NCBI GenBank assembly: GCA_027351145.1
Contig: DAIEIZ010000076.1
Coordinates: 1-47,816 of the forward strand
DNA from: Candidatus Moraniibacteriota bacterium
GTDB lineage: Bacteria > Patescibacteriota > Minisyncoccia > Moranbacterales > UBA2206
DNA: 47,816 bases
Direction: 5' to 3'
The position numbers were made by a program, and so were the translations under genes. The notes below the pieces were generated by a model. It was not told where the DNA came from. It did not search any database and saw only the letters and a program-made list of their open reading frames with translations. Of this stretch, positions 38,681 to 46,098 are shown piece by piece; within the stretch, counting starts at the first letter, position 1, and each line of letters opens with the position of its first letter.

Positions 38681-39266
38681 ATTGATCGTTAAAAACTTGC
38701 AAATTGGAATGGTGAAACAGTTTTCAATCGCAATTTCCCCCTATCTGCGATTGAAAATTGTTTTACTGTTCAAGTGTTTGGGCCAACGCGCCCGAGCCGC
38801 TCTGATTTCTGACATCAGAGACCCTAAAATAAAAACAAAAATTGGTATGTCCACTTAGAATAATAATTAAAAAAATTATTATTCCAAGCGGACATATCAA
38901 GAAATTTTTTGTAAAAATAAAAAAACAAAAAATAAAAATAGCTAGCAAAGCCTAGCACTGTACCTTCCCACTCAAAGGTGAAAAATCACCAGAGAATGGT
39001 AAAACAAAATTCTTGAAAGTCAGACCAAGGATAAACTTGCGTCATACACATAAAATACAGGCGTGTTATAACCACCATGTCACTCACCCGACTAAATGGT
39101 TTCCGCACCACCTGTTAGTATATGACAAACACTGGGGCGTTCTCGTCAAATTATTTATTAATACGGGCGTTTGAACGCCCTGGTTTCCATACCACTTGAG
39201 AAATCAGGAAAGATATATCACAATCAAAAACATAAAGAAGCACCAAAGAAAGGGTGTTTTTTGTTT
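38681..39266 (+). ncRNA. Candidate unknown structured RNA
   Basis: Between the strong promoter and a terminator at 39238 lies a stretch without a believable coding frame but rich in hairpins: a 21-pair stem (38712..38732 with 38746..38766), GGGC/GCCC, CTCTGAT/ATCAGAG (38800..38820), a 22-nt inverted repeat (38847..38895), GGTGA/TCACC, and GGGCGTT/AACGCCC near 39165. I see no tmRNA tRNA-like ends, no RNase P P4 motif, no SRP loop and no 6S-type layout. It may be one long RNA or several, and part could be read from minus. Confidence 0.5.
39238..39266 (+). terminator. Terminator closing the candidate RNA
   Basis: AAGCACC pairs with GGTGTTT (one G-U) around an eight-base loop, followed by a T run. 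It also precedes yraN. Confidence 0.6.
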
Positions 39267-39289
39267 TCCTAAAAATTGCTTGCTATAAT
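39261..39289 (+). promoter_or_regulatory. Promoter of yraN, predicted leaderless
   Basis: TTGTTT, 17 bp, TATAAT with TGC before it; six bases (AACCTA) separate the -10 from the ATG. Confidence 0.7.
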
Positions 39290-39295
39290 AACCTA

Positions 39296-39682
39296 ATGAC
39301 AAACACATTTAAAAAATCTCTGGGAAATTTAGGTGAAACCATTTCTGCCAATTACCTTAAGAACAAAGGCTATGAAATAATAGCTATGAATTATACCAAT
39401 CCTAGCGGACGCCGATTGGGAGAAATTGATATTATTGCTAAAGACACAAAAAAAGATGAACTGGTTTTTGTCGAAGTAAAGTCCAGGGAAATGCACAAAT
39501 TCGGTAACACCAATCCGGAAGAAAATGTCAATTATCACAAATTGCAAAAACTGAATAAAATCGCTTACTTCTATCTAAAACTTAATAATCTATTGGTCCA
39601 TGATTATCGTTTTGATGTAATTGCAGTTTGGATCAACGAAAACGACAGGAAAGCGAAAATTAAACATATTAAGAGCATCTAA
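39296..39682 (+). CDS. yraN: YraN/UPF0102 family endonuclease-like protein
   Basis: The 128-residue protein matches UPF0102: GNLGETISANYLKNKGYEI at the start, RRLGEIDIIAKD with the metal-binding Glu and Asp, and LVFVEVKSRE with the ExK motif, i.e. a PD-(D/E)XK nuclease fold. Its cell role is unclear; it is usually found near rnhB, lspA or comM, and comM and lspA follow here. The frame extends 14 codons upstream, but that part contains the -10 box; the ATG at 39296 is 6 bp from TATAAT. Confidence 0.9.
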   Translation: MTNTFKKSLGNLGETISANYLKNKGYEIIAMNYTNPSGRRLGEIDIIAKDTKKDELVFVEVKSREMHKFGNTNPEENVNYHKLQKLNKIAYFYLKLNNLLVHDYRFDVIAVWINENDRKAKIKHIKSI

Positions 39683-39804
39683 GTATCAAAATTCAACTTC
39701 GAAGTCTTAGAGTTGAGGTTTGATTTGCTTCATAGACATAGACAAGGCCAAATATTTTTGCTAAAATAAACAAGTAAGAAAAATAACCAATTAACCCAAA
39801 CTAA

Positions 39805-40152
39805 ATGGAGAAGAATATACAAGATGAGCTCAAGACTCTTCTATTAAAAGAAAAGGTTGAATTAGAGGAAAATCTTACACGCATAGCAAGACCTATCGAC
39901 AAGGAAAGAGGTGATTACGAGACTTCTTTTGGCGAAATTGGAACCGATCGCGAAGACAATACGACTGAAGTTGAGCAATATACCGACAACTTGCCCATAG
40001 AAATAACTCTTGAAAAAAATCTGCAAGATGTCATTAGCGCATTGGAACGCATTGAAAAAGGCACCTATGGCTTTTGCGAGAATTGCCAAAAAGAAATCGA
40101 TATTGAAAGACTGCGTGCTAATCCTAGTGCGAAGACTTGCATTAAATGCTGA
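39805..40152 (+). CDS. DksA/TraR-type zinc-finger protein
   Basis: The 115-residue protein has an acidic coiled-coil N-terminal part (residues 1-85) and a C-terminal zinc finger CENC...CIKC ending at the last residue. Proteins of this family bind RNA polymerase through the secondary channel and tune initiation, often with ppGpp. The GTYGFCENCQKEI segment is the family hallmark. A possible -10 (TGC-TAAAAT) lies about 45 bp upstream. It is followed by lspA after 30 bp. Confidence 0.88.
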   Translation: MEKNIQDELKTLLLKEKVELEENLTRIARPIDKERGDYETSFGEIGTDREDNTTEVEQYTDNLPIEITLEKNLQDVISALERIEKGTYGFCENCQKEIDIERLRANPSAKTCIKC

Positions 40153-40182
40153 TTTCTCTTTACAAATAATACGAACATACGA

Positions 40183-40605
40183 ATGAAATGCCAACGCACT
40201 TTTTTCTTAATTAGTTTATTTATATTTTTTGTTTTTATAGATCAATTGACTAAATATATCATCCGCTCCTTTGGCGGATTTTATATTTGCAACTCAGGCA
40301 TTGCCTTTGGCCTCAAAATCGCACCATTGTTTTTTTATTCTCTCTGGGCTATAATTATCGCTACTATAATAATAACATTTCTGACCAATAACTGCTCTCT
40401 TAAAAGCTACTCGTCAATTTTTATTCTCGCCGGAGCATTTTCCAACATATTCGACAGATTGCGATATGGTTGCGTGATTGATTTCATTAATCTCAAGTTT
40501 TGGCCGATTTTCAATTTAGCGGATATTTTCATCTGTTTGGGAGTTTCTCTTTTAATTGTGAGATTTAGCACCACTGATCATCTTCTTAGTAAGAAAGGGA
40601 GATAA
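40183..40605 (+). CDS. lspA: Signal peptidase II (lipoprotein)
   Basis: LspA cleaves the signal peptide of diacylated prolipoproteins in the membrane. The 140-residue protein has four membrane segments and the family motifs: DQLTKYII near residue 20, NSGIAFGL, SNIFDRLRYGCVIDFI with one catalytic Asp, and FNLADIFI with the other. It is a little short compared with the usual 150-170. It lies in yraN-dksA-lspA-comM order. Confidence 0.93.
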   Translation: MKCQRTFFLISLFIFFVFIDQLTKYIIRSFGGFYICNSGIAFGLKIAPLFFYSLWAIIIATIIITFLTNNCSLKSYSSIFILAGAFSNIFDRLRYGCVIDFINLKFWPIFNLADIFICLGVSLLIVRFSTTDHLLSKKGR

Positions 40606-40709
40606 AATGACCCTTTTCATTAAAAAGAAGTCTGCCTGCAAATAGGCAGAGCGATCAAAAACCGAATGAAGTAAACTCATAGATTTAATATAAACATAAC
40701 TAAAAAACC

Positions 40710-42236
40710 ATGTCTTCAAAAGTTTTCTCTGCGGCTGTTATCGGGCTCAAAAGCGCCCTAGTTGAAGTAGAGGTCGACACGCTTTCCGCCGGCATGCATC
40801 ATTTCAACATTGTTGGACTTCCAGACACCGCCATCAAAGAATCACAGGACCGCGTCAGTTCAGCTATTAAAAATAGTGGGCTCATCGCTCCGCATCGTTG
40901 CGGTAGGATTACGGTCAATCTCGCCCCTGCCGATCTCCCAAAAGTTGGTCCGCTCTATGATCTGCCAATCGCTTTGGGATTTCTCCTTGCTACAAAACAA
41001 CTCGCATTTGATCATACTGACAAGCTATTTATCGGAGAACTCTCGCTAGACGGCAGAATCAGACCCGTGAAAGGCGTTTTACTTGTCACCCTTCTTGCCA
41101 AAGAGAAAGGCATAAAAACTCTTTTTGTCCCATTGGAAAATGCCAAGGAAGCTTCAATTATTTCCGGCATCGACATTATTGCCGTTTCGACACTCAAAGA
41201 ATTACTAGGTCATCTGGAAAATATAGCCATCATTAATTTTTTTCCTAAAACTGATCTAGAAAAACTTTTCGAAGAAGATACGCATCTCTATGACATGAAA
41301 AATATCCGCGGTCAAGAACACGCTAAAAGAGCGCTAGAGATTGCTTCAGCTGGAGCACATAATATCCTTCTCAGTGGTCCTCCTGGATCCGGAAAAACAC
41401 TGCTTGCCAAAACAATGGCCTCAATTCTGCCACGCCTTACAATCCCTGAAGCACTAGAAGTAACAAAAATATTTTCCGTGGCAGGATATCTTCCAAAAGA
41501 AAATAGCCTAATCACCAAAAGACAGTTTCGCTCACCCCACCACTCAGCTAGCGCAGCATCGCTTGTTGGCGGTGGCACATTTCCCAGACCTGGAGAGATT
41601 AGTCTCGCGCATCGTGGCATATTATTCCTAGATGAATTCTCAGAATTTTCACGTGCCGTCCTGGAAAATCTGCGCCAGCCACTAGAAAATGGTCTCATTA
41701 CAATTTCCCGCGCTCAAGGCACACTGGAGTTTCCTGCCCGCTTTACGCTTGTAGCGGCTATGAATCCTTGTCCTTGTGGCAATGCCACCGACCCTGAGAA
41801 AGCCTGCTCCTGCAGTCCGGCAAATATTATTCGCTACCAGTCTAAAATTTCCGGGCCAATTCTTGATCGCATCGATCTTCATATTGAAGTGCCTCGCTTG
41901 AAATTTGAAAAACTTTCCGAAAATAGCCAACAAGAAGCTTCTGACAGTATCCGCGCGCGCGTTGAAAAAGCGCGCGAAATCCAAAAGAAGCGCTTTTTAG
42001 ATTCAAAAATAGTTTCCAACTCTGAAATGGAAAGCGAGCAAATAAAAAAATATTGCCAACTAGACGCACCTAGCGCGGAACTCATGCGAAATGCCCTTTC
42101 ACGCTTCTATCTTAGCGCCCGCGCCTATTTCCGCATAATCAAAGTTGCTCGTACTATTGCTGACCTCGAAGAAGCGCAAAATATAAAGCCAAATCATATT
42201 GCTGAGGCGATTCAATATCGATTTAAAAGTGAATGA
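40710..42236 (+). CDS. comM: YifB/ComM-family Mg chelatase-like AAA+ ATPase
   Basis: The 508-residue protein has an N-terminal ChlI-like domain (about 20-140; GLPDTAIKESQDRVSSAIKN), an AAA+ core with Walker A GPPGSGKTLLAKT near 218-230 and Walker B ILFLDEFSEF, and a C-terminal domain ending in YHRIIKVARTIADL-like YFRIIKVARTIADLEE. ComM is a branch-migration helicase in natural transformation. The MNPCPCGNATDPEKACSC segment is also typical. Confidence 0.94.
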   Translation: MSSKVFSAAVIGLKSALVEVEVDTLSAGMHHFNIVGLPDTAIKESQDRVSSAIKNSGLIAPHRCGRITVNLAPADLPKVGPLYDLPIALGFLLATKQLAFDHTDKLFIGELSLDGRIRPVKGVLLVTLLAKEKGIKTLFVPLENAKEASIISGIDIIAVSTLKELLGHLENIAIINFFPKTDLEKLFEEDTHLYDMKNIRGQEHAKRALEIASAGAHNILLSGPPGSGKTLLAKTMASILPRLTIPEALEVTKIFSVAGYLPKENSLITKRQFRSPHHSASAASLVGGGTFPRPGEISLAHRGILFLDEFSEFSRAVLENLRQPLENGLITISRAQGTLEFPARFTLVAAMNPCPCGNATDPEKACSCSPANIIRYQSKISGPILDRIDLHIEVPRLKFEKLSENSQQEASDSIRARVEKAREIQKKRFLDSKIVSNSEMESEQIKKYCQLDAPSAELMRNALSRFYLSARAYFRIIKVARTIADLEEAQNIKPNHIAEAIQYRFKSE

Positions 42237-42289
42237 GAGATAAAATTTAAAATTTTATCATTTAGCTTTGAGTTAAAATTTCAAATTCA

Positions 42290-43243
42290 ATGCCCCGAAA
42301 ACACATTAAAACTTCGCTGAAATTCCTATTTTTTGCGTTCATAACAGTTACTTCATGGAAGTTTTTTTTTCCTTCTCAAAAAAAAGAATTATTTTTTGAA
42401 AACCTTCCGAAAACAGTTACTCTTTCCGATAATGGACTTGAAACGAAGATAATTTCAAGTGCACAGACTGTGGGTAACTTTCTTGCTGAGCAAAAAATTT
42501 CCCTTTCTGAGCATGATGAAGTTCTGCCAGACGCTTCAAGTACCATCATGCCGGGAGAAAACATCAGAATTCGTCGAGCCGCAAAGATAAAAATTCTCGT
42601 AGACGGAAAAACTATTGAAAACTACACCCTGGTAAACAATGTAGCAATGGCCTTAAGCGAAAATAATGTTACGCTTGGACGCCTAGACAAAACCCTGCCT
42701 GACATTAATGGTCTTTTGGAAAATAACGCTCAAATAATTGTCACTCGTATCAACGTAGAAGAAAAAGTCATTCCTCAGGATATTGCCTATAAAACTATCA
42801 CTAAATTAGACAACAAACTTGGCTGGCGAGAGAAAAACACAGAAACTAAAGGAGAAACCGGCATTCTTGAGATAAAATATAAAATCACCTACAAAGATGG
42901 AAAAGAAATTTCACGCGTCGTCTTGGAAAAAAATACTACTAAAGATCCGGTGACTGAAGTAGTCACACAGGGTACTTATGTCAAAACTGGCAATGCCCAA
43001 AGAGGACAGGGAACATGGTATTCCTTCCAGGGAGGTCTCTTTGCCGCAAGCACCACCATACGAAGAGGAGGCTATGCTCGAGTGACCAATATGGCAAACG
43101 GTAAATCAGTCATAGTCCAGATCAATGACTACGGCCCCCAAGGCAAGGGCCGCGTGATTGACCTTGACAAAGTCGCCTTCCAAAAAATTGCCAATATTGG
43201 CGCTGGGGTAATTGGCGTGAAAGTGGAAGAAGTGCTAAACTAG
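42290..43243 (+). CDS. DUF348-G5-DPBB secreted protein (resuscitation-factor-like)
   Basis: The 317-residue protein starts with a basic signal anchor (about 10-28), followed by two DUF348-like repeats (LETKIISSAQTVGNFLAEQ; IKILVDGKTIENYTLVNNVA), a G5 domain (about 155-225) and a C-terminal RlpA-like double-psi beta barrel (GQGTWYS..FAASTTI..ARVTNMANGKSVIVQINDYG). The order is that of YabE/Rpf-type cell-wall proteins, with DPBB in place of 3D. The final domain may bind or cleave peptidoglycan. It follows comM and precedes rsmA. Confidence 0.88.
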   Translation: MPRKHIKTSLKFLFFAFITVTSWKFFFPSQKKELFFENLPKTVTLSDNGLETKIISSAQTVGNFLAEQKISLSEHDEVLPDASSTIMPGENIRIRRAAKIKILVDGKTIENYTLVNNVAMALSENNVTLGRLDKTLPDINGLLENNAQIIVTRINVEEKVIPQDIAYKTITKLDNKLGWREKNTETKGETGILEIKYKITYKDGKEISRVVLEKNTTKDPVTEVVTQGTYVKTGNAQRGQGTWYSFQGGLFAASTTIRRGGYARVTNMANGKSVIVQINDYGPQGKGRVIDLDKVAFQKIANIGAGVIGVKVEEVLN

Positions 43244-43332
43244 ACTATTCGCCTCTCCAACCAACACCACGGAAAGCATGAATTGCGAATAGTATTTATT
43301 TAAATTCTCACATAACATAAACTCTATCTAAT

Positions 43333-44181
43333 ATGCGCGACCCTAAGCCAAAAAAATCCTTAGGCCAGAATTTCCTAAGAGATAAGGCTGTTTTAGAAAA
43401 AATTATCAAGTCTGCTAATTTAAGTGTGGATGATTTTGTGCTTGAAGTCGGACCAGGAGAAGGAATTTTGACGGAAAGACTGCTTAAGCACGCTAAAAAA
43501 GTGGTAGCGATTGAAATCGACAAAGATTTGGCATTAAAACTGGGTTCTCGCCTGCGCGGGAATGACAAAGCGGAGATTGTCAATGCTGATATTTTGGAAA
43601 TTAATTTGCCAAAACTGATTGAAAAAAATACAAAAATCCATCTCGCCACCAATCCACATCATCTTCAAGAAAGAGGCGATAATATGCATTCCTATAAAGT
43701 CATTGCCAACATACCCTATTACATTACCTCACCAATTATTAGATTATTTTTGGAAACTAAATATCCGCCAAAAGAAATGCTTCTGATGGTACAAAAGGAA
43801 GTGGCGAAGCGGATTTGTGCAAAAGCCGGCAAACTAAGTATTCTAGCACTTTCTGTGCAATATTATGCTAGTGCCGAACTGCTTTTCACGGTTCCAGCAA
43901 AGGCTTTCTTCCCTATTCCGGAAGTTGATAGCGCCATTATTCGCATAACAAGAAGCAAGCAGCAAGAAATAGGAAGTAAAGAGGAGGCAAAAAAGTTTTT
44001 TAGCATTGTCAAGGCTGGGTTTTCAGCCAAAAGAAAAACGCTTGTCAATAATCTTTCTAGTAGTCTGAAGCTAGATAAATATGACGTGGAAGAAAAGTTG
44101 AAACAAATTGAAATTTCACCAAACCAAAGGGCGCAAGAATTGAATTTAGAAAATTGGAAAAAATTGACAGAATTATTATAA
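43333..44181 (+). CDS. rsmA: 16S rRNA adenine dimethyltransferase
   Basis: RsmA (KsgA) dimethylates the two adenines of the helix 45 loop in 16S rRNA using SAM. The 282-residue sequence has KKSLGQNFLRD, the SAM motif LEVGPGEGILT (about 37-47), NADILEIN and IANIPYYITSPI (about 124-135), then MVQKEVAKRI. Two oddities: residues 72-80 (GSRLRGNDK) come from a REP-like palindrome in the DNA, and about 17 residues (KIHLATNPHHLQERGDNM) are inserted just before IANIPYY. The reading frame stays open, so function is likely. Confidence 0.92.
   Translation: MRDPKPKKSLGQNFLRDKAVLEKIIKSANLSVDDFVLEVGPGEGILTERLLKHAKKVVAIEIDKDLALKLGSRLRGNDKAEIVNADILEINLPKLIEKNTKIHLATNPHHLQERGDNMHSYKVIANIPYYITSPIIRLFLETKYPPKEMLLMVQKEVAKRICAKAGKLSILALSVQYYASAELLFTVPAKAFFPIPEVDSAIIRITRSKQQEIGSKEEAKKFFSIVKAGFSAKRKTLVNNLSSSLKLDKYDVEEKLKQIEISPNQRAQELNLENWKKLTELL
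43540..43566. repeat. REP/dRS3-like palindromic element inside rsmA
   Basis: On minus the sequence runs GTCATTCCCGCGCAGGCG followed by AGAACCCAG, close to the widespread GTCATTCCCGCGCAGGCGGG element. Encoded on plus it gives SRLRGND. Arms TTCTCGC/GCGGGAA form a stem. Confidence 0.65.
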
Positions 44182-44246
44182 TTTCAATCATAGAGGCACC
44201 TGCCTCGCCGATAAACAGACGCTTCGAGATGCTTTTACGTCTTTGC

Positions 44247-44268
44247 TAATTTTGTTGCAACAAAATTA
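44247..44268. repeat. 22-bp perfect palindrome between rsmA and ubiA
   Basis: TAATTTTGTTGCAACAAAATTA reads the same on both strands. It lies between two convergent genes; no good T run follows, so terminator function is doubtful. Nearby GAGGCA/TGCCTC can also form a small hairpin. Confidence 0.6.
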
Positions 44269-44270
44269 AC

Positions 44271-45881
44271 CTAAAAAAAAATAATCCTCACAGCGAGAAG
44301 GCCATAGAAAGTAACCACAGCCAAAATCCACCAAAAAACTTGCCTTGGATGGATTTTTTTATTTATCATAATCAAAAAAGAAGCGCTGCCAAAAATGATT
44401 GCCCACCAAAATAGTCGGGACTCATTGATAAAAAAAACACTCAAAACATATGAGATAAAAATTCCTGAAGCCACGATCAAGCGCCCCTTTTCCTCACCAA
44501 AAATCACCGGAATTGTGCGCACACCATCTCTTTTATCCCCCTTAATATCCTTAAAATCTTTAATTGGCAAGGATAGCATATAGGCAATAAGCAATAAAAA
44601 TATTATGCGCCAAGAAAGTCCTGCAATACTTTGATCGGGAGAAAAAAGGATAAAGCCGGAAAAAAATACGGTGAGTAGTGTCAAAGCGCTAAGTAGAGAG
44701 GCGATTGGCGTAAATCTTTTCAGACGAAAAGGTTCGGCTGAATAAAACCAAGCCATGATTTGATAGACAATAAGTAAAATTCCAAATTTATATTGCACTA
44801 AAAGTCCGCCGATAATAGAAAGGAAAAACATAATCACTCCAAACTGCGCATATTGACTGAAAGTAAAAATACCTCTTTGCAAAGGACGCTCGGGATTCGA
44901 AAGCATATCCACATGATAATCAAAAATATCGTTAACAACAACTGAGGCCTCCCAAGCCAATAGGACACTAATTAAAAGAACCGCCACAGTAAGAAAAGAA
45001 AATAGATTTGGATTAAAATTCTCGGGATAGACTAGCAGACCCATTCCAAGACCTAAAAATAAGAGACCTCCATGGAAGATAACCTGTGGATAACGCAAAT
45101 TGCGCACAACCGCCCAAAACATTTTAGATTTTGACTTCCAGAAAAAATAACTCAAAATAGCCAAACTAATAGGAAAGTAGATTAGATTTAAATTGTGAGC
45201 CAGCGCATAAGCAGGATCAGAAAGCCCAATGCCGAAAAGCTGAGCTTTAGCAAAAAATTGAACAATCTCAAATGGATAGATAGAGAAAATCGATTTTTTT
45301 TCTAAAAAACGAGCGAGATAGTAAAAAAGAGAAGGAAAAGCCGCCATAAAAAACAACGCGGAATATGTCCCAATTGCGGTCAAAATAGTTCTGGAAAGCT
45401 TCTTAGTTTTTACTGCCATCAAAGAAGTCATCACTATAATCCCGGCTATAAATACTATTTTTGTACCAAAATAGAAAACCCCCGAGGGAAGATGTCCGAA
45501 TATCGTGACATATTGCCAAAATAGATCAATTGGCGCACTAATTAAATAGAAACTCCAAAAAACCTCGCTACCCGTCCTAATAAGATCGAAAATTGGTGGG
45601 AAAATAATCGCCAGCGATGCCAATAGCATAAGATATGCTAAATCAAAAGGTTTTTTTCTAAGCATTATGCTCATGGCAAGCCAAATAAGGGAAAAAGTAA
45701 GAAAAAAGAAAAGCAGATTATGAATATCCATAATCAAATCAAACAAGGGCGAACTTGACTTTGCAATAAATTTGTCCACGTAGAGACGCAAGCTAATAAT
45801 CCCGCAAAAATTCAAACACCAAAAAGCTGGCTCAATTTTTTTGCATAAAATATTATCAATAAATTTTGCAATTTTTTCCAT
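44271..45881 (-). CDS. UbiA-type prenyltransferase with N-terminal multi-pass membrane domain
   Basis: The C-terminal half (about residues 265-536) has the two Asp-rich UbiA motifs NDIFDYHVD and DFKDIKGDKRDG that bind prenyl diphosphate and Mg. It is preceded by some 250 residues of extra membrane helices without a known domain. The frame reaches 46025, but MEKIAKFIDNILCKK at 45881 has AAGGAT about eight bases upstream and a TATAAT further up. UbiA enzymes attach polyprenyl chains to aromatic or sugar acceptors, with dxs providing precursors in principle. The acceptor is unknown. Convergent with rsmA. Confidence 0.8.
   Translation of the reverse strand: MEKIAKFIDNILCKKIEPAFWCLNFCGIISLRLYVDKFIAKSSSPLFDLIMDIHNLLFFFLTFSLIWLAMSIMLRKKPFDLAYLMLLASLAIIFPPIFDLIRTGSEVFWSFYLISAPIDLFWQYVTIFGHLPSGVFYFGTKIVFIAGIIVMTSLMAVKTKKLSRTILTAIGTYSALFFMAAFPSLFYYLARFLEKKSIFSIYPFEIVQFFAKAQLFGIGLSDPAYALAHNLNLIYFPISLAILSYFFWKSKSKMFWAVVRNLRYPQVIFHGGLLFLGLGMGLLVYPENFNPNLFSFLTVAVLLISVLLAWEASVVVNDIFDYHVDMLSNPERPLQRGIFTFSQYAQFGVIMFFLSIIGGLLVQYKFGILLIVYQIMAWFYSAEPFRLKRFTPIASLLSALTLLTVFFSGFILFSPDQSIAGLSWRIIFLLLIAYMLSLPIKDFKDIKGDKRDGVRTIPVIFGEEKGRLIVASGIFISYVLSVFFINESRLFWWAIIFGSASFLIMINKKIHPRQVFWWILAVVTFYGLLAVRIIFF
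45085..45093 (-). promoter_or_regulatory. Isolated DnaA box within the UbiA-type gene
   Basis: Perfect TTATCCACA on minus, lone, so it may be chance. Confidence 0.2.
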
Positions 45882-45909
45882 AATCCCAATCCTTTTTACC
45901 AATATCTCA

Positions 45910-45915
45910 ATTATA
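45910..45915 (-). promoter_or_regulatory. Possible -10 box of the UbiA-type gene
   Basis: TATAAT on minus, about 28 bases before the chosen ATG. It lies inside the longer reading frame and so argues for the shorter start. Confidence 0.35.
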
Positions 45916-46081
45916 CCCAAAGAACACAAAAAAACAAAGCCTCCGTATAAGAAAAACATCTCATTTATAATTAAAATTAAGGAATTGGAAAAATAAAAAA
46001 ATCCGCTCTTTCGAAAGAATAACAATTAAAAATCTGCTTTCCAAAAAAGCGCGGAAGCTCTTCACAGATTGACAATGTTTG

Positions 46082-46090
46082 TGGTATAAT
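46082..46090 (+). promoter_or_regulatory. Extended -10 promoter of the Ca-binding-repeat gene, near-leaderless
   Basis: TGG-TATAAT with eight bases before the ATG. TTGACA lies upstream but only 10 bp from the -10, so it is probably not the -35. Confidence 0.6.
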
Positions 46091-46098
46091 TTTGCTAT

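Noticed and set aside
38646..38858. Small plus-strand ORF of 70 codons after the strong promoter
   Set aside because: It runs over the promoter and through both arms of the hairpins, has no start signal and an unlikely composition.
38681..39266. tmRNA, RNase P RNA, SRP RNA or 6S RNA
   Set aside because: No tRNA-like ends or tag frame, no P4 or GGCTTA-type motif, no SRP GGAAG loop and no single long bulged rod; a fast-evolving member cannot be excluded without covariance models.
40630..40649. TCTGCCT/AGGCAGA hairpin after lspA as terminator
   Set aside because: No T run follows on plus, so it is at best a weak structure.
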